Shown: positions 16,569 through 29,523 of the stretch, piece by piece
Layout: every line of letters starts with the position of its first letter
Position numbering within the stretch: position 1 is the stretch's first letter
Assembly (NCBI GenBank): GCA_963707835.1
Contig: CAVPRI010000002.1
Location: 496,001-560,000, forward strand
Source of the DNA: Bog-473 sp963707835
GTDB taxonomy: Bacteria > Actinomycetota > Acidimicrobiia > Acidimicrobiales > RAAP-2
Length of the DNA stretch: 64,000 bases
Direction of reading: 5' to 3'
Notes under the pieces: model-generated
Database searches by the model: none
Told to the model about the DNA's origin: nothing
What the model saw: only the letters and a program-made list of their open reading frames with translations
Program-made: the position numbers and the translations under genes

Positions 16569-17642
16569 GTGGTGCCGCCACAGGGGCGCCGCGCCAGCGG
16601 TAGGGGACCGACGGCATCCACCCCGCCGTGCGCCCTTCGGGTGAGACTGGGAAGCGTGCTGCAGGGAACGCTCGCCAGGGACGGCAGCGACGAACCAGCA
16701 ACGACCGAGGTGGTGCTCGCCGCCCTGGCCGGCGAAGGGTACTTCTGGCTCGATCTCGACGATGCCGCGTCGGACGGCACCGTCTCGGAATTGTTGTCCA
16801 CCCACTTCGGGTTCCATCCACTGGCCGTCCAGTCGGCCGAGCGCTTCGCCCAGCGCCCGCGCCTCGACGATTACGGGACGTTCGTCTACCTGGTGGCTCG
16901 TGGCGCGGACCCCGATCGGGCGGGGACAGCCGAGGTGCACTGCTTCTGGACCGATCGTTTCGTCGTCACCGTCCATCGCGGTGCATCGGTGGCGGTCGAC
17001 CATGCCCGTGAGCGTCTGGAACGCCACCCGGTGGCCCAGGTGGCGACACCGCAGCTCGTCGTGGTCTACCTGGTCATGAGCGCGCTGGTCGACGGGTTCT
17101 TCCCGCTGCTCTCGAAGTTCGACGACCGGATCGACGAGCTCGAGGACGAGATCCTCCGTACACCCACCGAGGCGCAACTGGGCGAGCTCTTCGCCATGAA
17201 GCGCACCTTGATGGACATGCGCAAGGTCGTGGCGCCCCAGCGGGACATGGCCGCGAGCCTCAATAGCGGCGTCATCGAGGTTCCGGGGATGACCGACGAG
17301 GCCACGCGGTACTTCCGGGACCTCTACGACCACCTCATCCGCGTGGCCGACATGATCGACAACTACCGGGACCTGCTGACCAGCGTCATGGACACCCACC
17401 TGTCCACCGTTTCGAACCGGTTGAACGTGGTCATGAAGCAGTTGACCATCATCGCCACCATCTTCTTGCCCCTCAGCTTCCTCACGGGCTTCTTCGGGCA
17501 GAACTTCTCCTACCTGGTGCGCGTGTGGATCTCACCCACGTGGAGCTTCTTCGTCCTGGGCATCGGCGTCGACGTGGTGGCCGTGGTCGCGCTCCTGGTG
17601 CTGTTCCGGCGCCGGGGCTGGTTCGGCGGTCCGACCCTCTAG
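16569..17642 (+). CDS. CorA-like divalent-cation transporter
   Basis: Up to 357 residues; the true start is uncertain (GTG 16569, or GTG 16641 which removes a poorly conserved leader). The N-terminal cytosolic alpha/beta domain contains GEGYFWLDLDDA and HPLAVQSAERFAQRPRLDDYGTFVYLV, typical of CorA. A long stalk helix follows (DDRIDELEDEIL..., TLMDMRKVV), and then two C-terminal membrane helices. The loop motif is GQN (FFGQNF) where CorA proteins normally have GMN, so selectivity might differ. Forms pentameric inner-membrane channels in the family. It follows pspA directly. Confidence 0.85.
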   Translation: MVPPQGRRASGRGPTASTPPCALRVRLGSVLQGTLARDGSDEPATTEVVLAALAGEGYFWLDLDDAASDGTVSELLSTHFGFHPLAVQSAERFAQRPRLDDYGTFVYLVARGADPDRAGTAEVHCFWTDRFVVTVHRGASVAVDHARERLERHPVAQVATPQLVVVYLVMSALVDGFFPLLSKFDDRIDELEDEILRTPTEAQLGELFAMKRTLMDMRKVVAPQRDMAASLNSGVIEVPGMTDEATRYFRDLYDHLIRVADMIDNYRDLLTSVMDTHLSTVSNRLNVVMKQLTIIATIFLPLSFLTGFFGQNFSYLVRVWISPTWSFFVLGIGVDVVAVVALLVLFRRRGWFGGPTL

Positions 17643-17682
17643 GTGGCCACCCGATCGGGAAGCTCCGAGGCTGCCGCTCGCG

Positions 17683-19158
17683 TCAGTCGGCCCGGATGCC
17701 CGGCGAGGGCGGTAGGAAGAGGGGTCGCGTCGTGGTGTGCACCTCGTACTCGTTCCACCACGCTTCGCAGCCGTCGAGGAGGGGGAAGCCGAGCTGCTTG
17801 CGCCGGAGCACAATCTCGCGTATCCGCGACTTCTGCTCCCGCACCAGGGCAAGCTTCCCGTCGCGCTCGTGGTCGTTGGGATCCGCCGCCCACAGCGACG
17901 CCTCGAGCCTCCAGGCTTCCCGCCGCGCCTCGATCAGCTCGTTGGTGCCGTCGGCCATGTCCGCCACGATGTCCGGATCACCTTCCGCCAGGACGTCGGC
18001 CGCTCGGAGCCATCCGTAGTCCCGGTTGATCCGCAACAGTCCCGGCTCCACCTCGAAGAGCCCCACCACGTCGACGATGGGGTCGACCACCGTCAAGGAG
18101 GCCCCCCGGGGGAGGTTGACGTCGAGGTTTGAAACCTGGCGCTGGGCCACGCCGATCATCCCCATGGAACGCAGCCCGATGGAGCTCGCCGGCGCCGACG
18201 TGTAGTCGCGCTCGTCGCGCGGGAGGGTGAGGGGTACCGCGATGACGGCGAAGATCCGGGTCGCACCGAGTGCGAGCGCGGCCCGCACGGGGACGATGTC
18301 GATCACCCCCCCGTCGACGTAGTCGTCGTCGGCCATGGGGTGGGGGGGAAGATCATGGGGACACTGGCCGAGGCGATGGCCCCGTCGACGATGTCCACCG
18401 GGCCCCCGGCCGCGCCGGGCGCCGGCGTGCGGGCATCGGACTCCACGATGGTGCCGTCCTCGGTGACGAAGCGGAGCACCCCGGCCCGCAGGGCCGTCAC
18501 GGCGAGGCGAAGCCGAAGTCCGGGCCGACTGATCAGCGCCGGGTCCACGGCCCGGACACCATCCTCGGTGCCCCCGCGGAGCGCCTCGGCGAGGGGTTCG
18601 AGGTTGAGAACCGAACTCCCGCTCGAACGGAAGTGACGGCGCACGCGGGGAAGGCGCAGTGCCGCACCGGCGACGAGCCGCGCCGCGCGCCGCTGCCGGC
18701 GCCGAGCGCGTCCGGCGCTCGGCCCGGCGGGTCTCCCGCTCCGAGGACGAACTGGACCCCGCACTGTCGCTCGGAGCGAGGACCACGGTCGCGGTGAGGG
18801 GGAACGGGGGGCGCGTGCCCTGGGTGATCTCGTGGTGGATCTCTCGGCCCAACGCAGTACCGTCGAGCGCCCGCAACCAGGGCTGCTTCCCGAAGACTCG
18901 GCCCGAGTCGGTCCAGGCCAGGACGTCCTGCTCGATCTCGGCCACGCGCTCAGCGAACTCGTCGATCGTGCGACCCTGGGCCAGCACGGTCGCCGCGATA
19001 GCTCCCGCCGAAGTGGCGGCGATGATGTCGGGGGCGATGCCTTCCACCCCCACCAGATACTGGAGAACCCCGACCTCGAAGGAGCCCTTGGTCCCTCCGC
19101 CCGCCAAGACGAACGCGGTTGCGCCGGTGCGGCGATCGGGATGCTGGCCCGAGGACAT
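17683..19158 (-). CDS. Patatin-like phospholipase (two compensating frame breaks)
   Basis: Patatin fold: oxyanion loop GGGTKG, nucleophile elbow ATSAGA (Ser; the first Gly of GxSxG is Ala), and catalytic Asp in YVDGG. The start at 19158 (MSSGQHPD) avoids overlap with thiS. The outer parts are in one frame, but about 18340-18695 reads correctly only in another (SSVLNLEPLAEAL, AVDPALISRPG, SASVPMIFPP). The downstream break falls in a C7 homopolymer (TTCCCCCCCACC), where eight Cs would restore the frame; this points to sequence error. The C-terminus carries a charged helix bundle. Likely cytosolic or membrane-peripheral lipid acyl hydrolase, downstream of thiO-thiS. Confidence 0.75.
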   Translation of the reverse strand: MSSGQHPDRRTGATAFVLAGGGTKGSFEVGVLQYLVGVEGIAPDIIAATSAGAIAATVLAQGRTIDEFAERVAEIEQDVLAWTDSGRVFGKQPWLRALDGTALGREIHHEITQGTRPPFPLTATVVLAPSDSAGSSSSSERETRRAERRTRSAPAAARGAARRRCGTAPSPRAPSLPFEREFGSQPRTPRRGAPRGHRGWCPGRGPGADQSARTSASPRRDGPAGRGAPLRHRGRHHRGVRCPHAGARRGRGPGGHRRRGHRLGQCPHDLPPHPMADDDYVDGGVIDIVPVRAALALGATRIFAVIAVPLTLPRDERDYTSAPASSIGLRSMGMIGVAQRQVSNLDVNLPRGASLTVVDPIVDVVGLFEVEPGLLRINRDYGWLRAADVLAEGDPDIVADMADGTNELIEARREAWRLEASLWAADPNDHERDGKLALVREQKSRIREIVLRRKQLGFPLLDGCEAWWNEYEVHTTTRPLFLPPSPGIRAD

Positions 19159-19222
19159 CCAACTGATTCTGGCACCGCAGCCGCCCGACGACAACGACCC
19201 TGCCCCCTCGTTGGTGGAGACC

Positions 19223-19453
19223 TCAACCACCGGCTGCCGCACCCACGATCTCGACGAGTGAGCCGGCCCGGGCCGGCGTGCGCTCCCACTCCGAGCGGGG
19301 CAGGACGTGGCGGTCGATGGCGACCGCCACCCCGCGCGGTGCCGCCTCGCCGGTGACCAGGCTCACCACGTCGGCGACCGACGAGCCTGCCGCCACCTCC
19401 ATCCGGCGCCCGTTCACCCGCAGGACCAGACCGCCCGTGCCTGCTCCCGTCAT
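19223..19453 (-). CDS. thiS: ThiS, sulfur-carrier protein of thiamine synthesis
   Basis: 76 residues with the beta-grasp (ubiquitin-like) pattern: LVLRVNGRRMEVAAGSSVADVV, VAVAIDRHVLPRSEWER and SLVEIVGAAAGG, ending in the Gly-Gly tail that is adenylated and thiocarboxylated for thiazole formation. ATG overlaps the thiO stop (ATGA). thiG, thiF and thiE are not in the window, so the remainder of the pathway lies elsewhere. Confidence 0.88.
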   Translation of the reverse strand: MTGAGTGGLVLRVNGRRMEVAAGSSVADVVSLVTGEAAPRGVAVAIDRHVLPRSEWERTPARAGSLVEIVGAAAGG

Positions 19454-20571
19454 CGCAGCGCCAGGGATTGCACGAGTGGAGGCGGAGAGCGTCTCGCCAT
19501 GAGGTCGGTCGCGGCCGCGGCGGTCAGGGGGGCGAGGAGGACCCCGTTGCGATAGTGACCCACGGCGGCGGCGACGCCGTCGAGCCTGGTCCAACCGATC
19601 CTCGGCGTGTTGTCCGGCGTGGCCGGCCGGAATCCCGTCGCGGCCTCGAGGAGCTCCAGTTCGTCGACGCCCGGGACGAGTGACCGGGCGTCGCAGAGGA
19701 GATCGTGGACGGCCCCCGCCCGCACCGCCGCGTCGTGGCCGCGCTCTTCGACAGTCGCCCCCACGACGATCGAACCGTCATGACGCGGGACCAGGTAGAC
19801 GGTCCTGCCCCGCACCAGGCCGCGGACCGTCCGCGACAGCAGGGGGCGCGTGCCCGCGCTCGACGGGTCCGCCGGACCGAGTCGGAGGATGTGGCCCTTG
19901 ACCGGCCGCAACGCCGGCAGACCCGCTTCGTGCATGCCGGCGATGGCCGTGGTGCCGACGCCGGCCGCCAGGAGAACGGACTGTGCGCCAATCCGCCGGC
20001 CATCCTCGAGAAGCAGGACGGGTCCAACCTCGAGCGCGGCCACGGTGCCCTCGACGAAGGCGACGCCGCCCTCGGTGCACGCCGTGACCAGCGCAGCGAG
20101 GAGCTTGCGGTTGTCGACCTGATGGTCTCCGGGCACCTCGATCCCGCCGCGCACCGCAGGGTTCAGTGCCGGGAGGAGCCGGCGGCAGTCGCTCGGTCCT
20201 AGTCGACGCGCCTCGAGCCCCAGGGAGAGCTGATAGGAGAGCAGATCGTCGAGGCTGGCCCGGTCGGACGCATCGAGGGCGACCGCGAGGGTCCCCGAGG
20301 CGTCGTGGCCGATGTCCGCTCCGGTGGCATCTTCGAGCTCCCGGGCGAATCCCGGCCACCGTCGCGCCGCCTCGACCAGGACCGAGGTGAGCGCTGATTC
20401 ACCGAACTGCGCCTCGGTGACGGGCGCCAGCATCCCGGCCGCGACCCACGACGCCCCGCTCCGGCCTGGCGACGGCCCGACCAGCACGACGTCGTGCCCG
20501 TCACGCGCCAACCACCACGCGCAGGCCAGGCCGATCACCCCGCCTCCGACCACGTGGACCTGCGACTTCAT
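19450..20571 (-). CDS. thiO: ThiO, glycine oxidase
   Basis: 373 residues of the D-amino-acid-oxidase family. FAD dinucleotide motif VVGGGVIGLACAWWLA at residues 7-22; WVAAGMLAPVTEA is the ThiO-type block; C-terminal ATGFRPATPDNTPRIG and AVGHYRNGVLLAP complete the FAD fold. It makes iminoglycine (dehydroglycine) for the thiazole of thiamine. It overlaps thiS by four bases and is divergent from gltB. I searched the 100-bp gap for a TPP riboswitch and found no thi-box motifs. Confidence 0.9.
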   Translation of the reverse strand: MKSQVHVVGGGVIGLACAWWLARDGHDVVLVGPSPGRSGASWVAAGMLAPVTEAQFGESALTSVLVEAARRWPGFARELEDATGADIGHDASGTLAVALDASDRASLDDLLSYQLSLGLEARRLGPSDCRRLLPALNPAVRGGIEVPGDHQVDNRKLLAALVTACTEGGVAFVEGTVAALEVGPVLLLEDGRRIGAQSVLLAAGVGTTAIAGMHEAGLPALRPVKGHILRLGPADPSSAGTRPLLSRTVRGLVRGRTVYLVPRHDGSIVVGATVEERGHDAAVRAGAVHDLLCDARSLVPGVDELELLEAATGFRPATPDNTPRIGWTRLDGVAAAVGHYRNGVLLAPLTAAAATDLMARRSPPPLVQSLALR

Positions 20572-20673
20572 GTGGCAAGCCTAGGAGCACCGTCGTGTAT
20601 CCTGGTCGTTCCTCCTTCGGGCCAACGTCGTCCCGGTAGCCGTTCAGATCCCCCCTCACACGGAAGGACGCCG

Positions 20674-25227
<4,554 letters not shown>

Positions 25228-25235
<8 letters not shown>

Positions 25236-26785
25236 GCCGACCGGGTTCATGGAACACGGCCGCTACCTGCCGCGGCGACGGCCCGTGTCGGTGCGCTTGC
25301 GCGACTGGAAGGAGGTCTACGAGGCGTTCGACGAGGAGGCGACCAAGGAGCAGGGGGCGCGTTGCATGGACTGTGGCATTCCCTTCTGCCACGAGGGCTG
25401 TCCCCTGGGGAACTTGATCCCCGAGTGGAACGACCTCGTCTACCGCGACGACTGGCCGGGCGCCATGGAGCGCCTCCATGCCACCGACAATTTCCCCGAG
25501 TTCACAGGGCGCCTGTGCCCGGCGCCCTGTGAGGCGGCCTGCGTGCTCGGGATCAACGAGGATCCCGTCACCATCGAGCGGATCGAGCAGGAGATCGTCG
25601 AGCGGGCATGGTCGGAGGGGTGGGTCTCGCCCCAGCTTCCGTCGGTCCACACCGGGAAGTCGGTCGCCGTCGTCGGGTCAGGGCCCGGCGGGGCTGGCCG
25701 CCGCGCAGCAGCTGGCCCGCGCCGGCCACAGTGTCACGGTCTTCGAGCGGGCCGAGAAGCCCGGCGGACTGCTGCGCTACGGGATTCCGGAGTTCAAGAT
25801 GGAAAAGGCCGTCCTCGACCGGCGCCTGGCGCAGCTCGAGGCCGAAGGGGTGACCTTCGTCTGTTCGACCTCCGTCGGCGGGGGTGCCCGGGGTCCTGAC
25901 GACAGCACGCCGATCGAGCCGGGAGAAGAGCGCGGGTGGCCACGGCCTGTGGCCCCGACGTGACGATCCGATCGGCCGTGGACGTCCGGGCCGCCTTCGA
26001 CGCCATGGTCCTGGCCGGCGGGGCGACCATGCCGAGGGACTTGCCCGTCCCCGGTCGCTCCCTGCGGGGCATCCATTTCGCACTCGACTACCTCAAGCCG
26101 TCCAACCTGGTGCAGGAAGGTGCCCTCGAAGCCACCACGATCACGGCCGAGGGCAAGCGGGTGGTCATCATCGGGGGTGGCGACACCGGTGCCGACTGCC
26201 TCGGCACTGCGCACCGCCAGGGTGCCGCTCGGTCCACCAGCTCGAGATCATGGCCGAACCCCCCAGCGACCGGTTGGCCGACAACCCCTGGCCACTGTGG
26301 CCGTTGATCCTGCGCACGTCCTCGGCCCACGAGGAGGGCGGGGAGCGCCTGTTCTCGGTCACCACGACGGAGTTCGTCGATGACGGGAGGGTGCCGTGCG
26401 GGCGCTGCGCGGTCACACGGTCGAGGTGCGTCACGAGGAAGGCCGGCCCGTCTTCGAGCCGGTAGCCGGAAGCGAGTTCGAATTGGAGTGCGACCTGGTC
26501 CTGCTGGCCATGGGCTTCGTGGGGACCGAGCGCCGCAACGCCGTCGACGAGCTCGGCGTCGAGGTGGATCCCCGGGGCACCGTGGTTGCCGATGCCACGT
26601 GGGCAACCGGCGCCGACGGGGTCTTCGTCTGCGGCGACCAGACGCGGGGCCAGAGCCTGATCGTCTGGGCTATCGCCGAGGGGCGCTCCTGTGCCGCGGC
26701 GGTCGACCGTTGGCTCATGGGGGACCACCTCGCTCCCCGCCCCGATCGTCCCCGGGCAGCTCGCCATGCGCTGAGCGGCGCATAG
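25228..26785 (+). CDS. gltD: Glutamate synthase small subunit (at least four frame breaks)
   Basis: NADPH-binding beta subunit, about 515 residues when mended. The N-terminus carries the Fe-S Cys motifs CMDCGIPFCHEGCPLGN and CPAPCEAACVLG; the FAD site is VVGSGPAGLAAAQQLA (frame change near 25690, one extra G), followed by PGGLLRYGIPEFKMEK; the NADPH site is VVIIGGGDTGADCLG; the C-terminal FAD block is VFVCGDQTRGQSLIVWAI. Further breaks fall near 25930, 26230 and 26393. All frames together give a complete, well-conserved protein. It supplies electrons to GltB. Start ATG overlaps the end of gltB. Confidence 0.87.
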
Positions 26786-26795
26786 ATCCGCGCCC

Positions 26796-28378
26796 ATGGA
26801 CATCTCCTCCGTGCCGGAGTGGCACGCACTGCAGTCCCACTTCGACACCGAAGGACGCCGCCTCGTCCTGCGGGAGTTGTTCGCCGCGGACCCCACCCGG
26901 GCCGAGCGCCTGACGGCGACCGGCGGGCGACCTGGTCGCTCGACTATTCGAAGCACCGGGTGACCGACGAGACCCTGCGCCTGCTCTTCGGCGTGGCCCG
27001 GGCGGCCGGGGTCGAGGAGCGCCGCGACGCCATGTTCGCCGGCGAGCACATCAACACCACCGAGGACCGCGCCGTGCTCCACGTTGCCCTCCGCATGCCC
27101 CCAGGCGCGGCGCTCGATGGTGGACGGGCAGGACGTGACCGGCGACGTGCACGCCGTGCTCGCCAAGATGGGAGCCCTGGCGGAGCGGATCCGAGACGGG
27201 TCGTGGACCGGCTCCACCGGCAAGCGCGATCGGGGCCGTGGTCAACATCGGCATCGGCGGCTCGGACCTCGGTCCGGCCATGGCCACCGCGGCACTGGCC
27301 GACTACGCCAAGCCGGCCCTGATCAGCCGGTTCGTCTCCAACGTCGACCCGGTGGACCTGTACGCGGCCACGCACGACCTCGATCCCGAGACGACCCTGT
27401 TCGTGGTGAGCTCCAAGACCTTCACCACCCTCGAGACGCTCACCAACGCCGCTGCTGCCCGCGACTGGCTGCTTGCAGGGCTCGGGCCCGACGCGCCGGC
27501 GGACGACGCGGTGGCCCAGCACTTCGTGGCCGTGTCGACCAACGCGCCAGGCGGTGGCCGAGTTCGGGATCGATCCCGCCAACATGCTCGAGTTCTGGGA
27601 CTGGGTGGGCGGTCGGTACTCCTACGACTCGGCCATCGGCTTCTCGCTGATGGTGGCCATCGGGCGCCCAGGCCTTCGGCGAGATGCTCGTCGGGCTTCC
27701 ACGCCATCGACGAGCACTTCCGCACGGCACCGCTGGAAGCGGAACCTGCCGGTCATCCAGGGCATGCTCAACGTCTGGTACAACAACTTCTTCGGGGCCC
27801 AGACCCACGCCGTGCTGCCCTACAGCCACCGCCTGGCCCGGTTTCCCGGCCTACCTCCAGCAGCTGACCATGGAGTCCAACGGGAAGTCGGTCCGTCTCG
27901 ACGGCGCGCCGGTGCCGGGCAGACCGGGCGAGATCTTCTGGGGTGAGCCCGGGACGAACGGGCAGCACGCCTTCTACCAGCTGCTCCACCAGGGCACCAA
28001 GCTCGTCCCGGCCGACTTCATCGCCTTCGCCGAGGCGACCCACGAGACGGGCCACCAGCAGGATCTCCTCATGGCCAACTGCCTGGCCCAGACCAAGGCG
28101 CTGGCATTCGGCAAGACGGCCGACGAGGTCGCCGCCGAGGGCACCCCGCCGAGCTCGTTCCGCACAAGGTCATGCCCGGGAACCGGCCGAGCTCGACCAT
28201 CCTGGCCCCCAAGCTCACCCCGTCGGTCCTCGGGCAGCTGGTGGCCCTCTACGAGCACACCGTGTTCGTCGAGGGCACGATCTGGGGCATCGACTCGTTC
28301 GACCAATGGGGCGTCGAGCTCGGCAAGGCCATGGCCAAGGAGCTCGGGCCCCTCTTGACCTCCGAGCTCGGCCCCTGA
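26796..28378 (+). CDS. pgi: Glucose-6-phosphate isomerase (about nine frame breaks)
   Basis: Pieces in all three frames add up to a near-complete Pgi of about 525 residues: MDISSVPEWHALQSHF start, LDYSKHRVTDETL, FAGEHINTTEDRAVLH, NIGIGGSDLGP, VSSKTFTTLETLTNA, EFWDWVGGRYS, MLNVWYNNFFGAQTHAVLPY, QQLTMESNGKSV, GEPGTNGQHAFYQLLHQGT (His) and the final FDQWGVELGKAMA. Breaks lie near 26925 (deletion), 27105, 27228, 27551, 27668, 27697, 27738, 27845 (single-base insertions) and 28155 (+2). Because amino-acid conservation is undamaged, errors in the sequence seem likelier than gene death. It interconverts glucose-6-phosphate and fructose-6-phosphate. It follows gltD by 10 bp. Confidence 0.85.
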
Positions 28379-28495
28379 TCTCTCCGCCCAGGACTCCTCG
28401 ACCGCTTCGCTGGTCCGGCGGTACCGACTCCTGCGAGGGCGGGCCACCTGAGCCCTCGGACCCAGCGTCCGTCGACACCTCGGTCGTCGAGCGTT

Positions 28496-29461
28496 CTAGG
28501 ACGCCGGGCGGGTGCCGCCCACGAAGGCGAGCCCTCCGAACGGTGCGCCGAGCGCCGCGGAGAATGGTTCGGCACGGACGGCGGCACCGCTGTGCGGCGC
28601 GTCGACCATCACGTCGGAGCCGTCCGCGACTCCCACGAAGAGGCCGACATGGTCGATCGCCGACGGACCGCCGCCGAAGAAGACGAGGTCGCCCGGTACC
28701 AGTGGCTGGCCGAGTGGCACTCCGGGCGTCTGGTCGAACTGGTCCTGGGCCACCCGGGGCAGGTGCACACCTGCGACGGCGTAGGCGGCCTGGACGAGCC
28801 CCGAGCAGTCGAACCCCACCCCGGGACTCTCGCCGCCCCAGACGTAGGGCGTCCCGATCTGCCCCAGTGCCCACGCCACGGCCACGGCACCGCCGGCGTC
28901 GTCGGCCGTTCCCGAGAGGGTCGTGCCGACTGCTCCAAGGTACGACTGCGCCAGCGCCAGCACCTGGGCCACATAGGACGCCGAGTGGTTGTAGGCGAAG
29001 ACGGCGCCGCTGACGTCCGCCCCACCGGCCGCGCCGTTGGCGCACAGGAACCGTGCCGCGGCGTAGACGGCATCGACGGGATCGTAGGGGTTCGGAGGAT
29101 CGGCTCCTCCGGGAGGAATGGGCTGGTCGTAGCCGGCGAAGGTCGCCGGCTCGAACTGCATCGGCCCCTCGGCGCCCGCCGCGTTGGCGCCGCTGTGCAC
29201 ACCGGGAAGGGTCGATTGCCCGTTGTCGGACTCGACGGTGCCGATGGCGGCCAGGATGGTCCAGGGGAGACTCGGGCACGTGGTCGCCGCCTGTTGGTAC
29301 AGGGCCAGCATGGCCGGGGGGATCCGGTCGGCGGCGGCCGAAGGGGCAGCGGGGCCCGGGACACCCACCCCGAGCAGCGAGGCGGCGGATGCCACCACAA
29401 CCATGGCCGTCGTGGCCGCGAGGACCACGGTTGCGAGGAGGGCGGCGCGGATCGAGGGCAC
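28496..29461 (-). CDS. Secreted lytic transglycosylase-NlpC/P60 peptidoglycan hydrolase
   Basis: 321 residues with two catalytic modules. An N-terminal hydrophobic segment (residues about 5-32, AALLATVVLAATTAMVVVASA) is a signal or anchor. Residues about 45-165 look like a transglycosylase SLT domain: catalytic Glu in GTVESDNGQS, GPMQFEPATF, NPYDPVDAVYAAARFL and FAYNHSASYV. Residues about 195-315 are NlpC/P60: catalytic Cys in FDCSGLVQAAY, His in HVGLFVG, third residue in DAPHSG. It cleaves both glycan strands and peptide stems, in growth or division. GTG start. It is divergent from the acyl-CoA synthetase gene with a 62-bp gap. Confidence 0.88.
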   Translation of the reverse strand: MPSIRAALLATVVLAATTAMVVVASAASLLGVGVPGPAAPSAAADRIPPAMLALYQQAATTCPSLPWTILAAIGTVESDNGQSTLPGVHSGANAAGAEGPMQFEPATFAGYDQPIPPGGADPPNPYDPVDAVYAAARFLCANGAAGGADVSGAVFAYNHSASYVAQVLALAQSYLGAVGTTLSGTADDAGGAVAVAWALGQIGTPYVWGGESPGVGFDCSGLVQAAYAVAGVHLPRVAQDQFDQTPGVPLGQPLVPGDLVFFGGGPSAIDHVGLFVGVADGSDVMVDAPHSGAAVRAEPFSAALGAPFGGLAFVGGTRPAS

Positions 29462-29523
29462 GGAACGGAACGGTCGCCACTCCGGTCACGCGTGCGGCGT
29501 GTCGCGATGGCCATACTTGGGCC

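Noticed and set aside
20572..20673. TPP riboswitch upstream of thiO
   Set aside because: The 100-bp gap between thiO and gltB lacks the CUGAGA and UAAUGCC-type thi-box words on the thiO strand.
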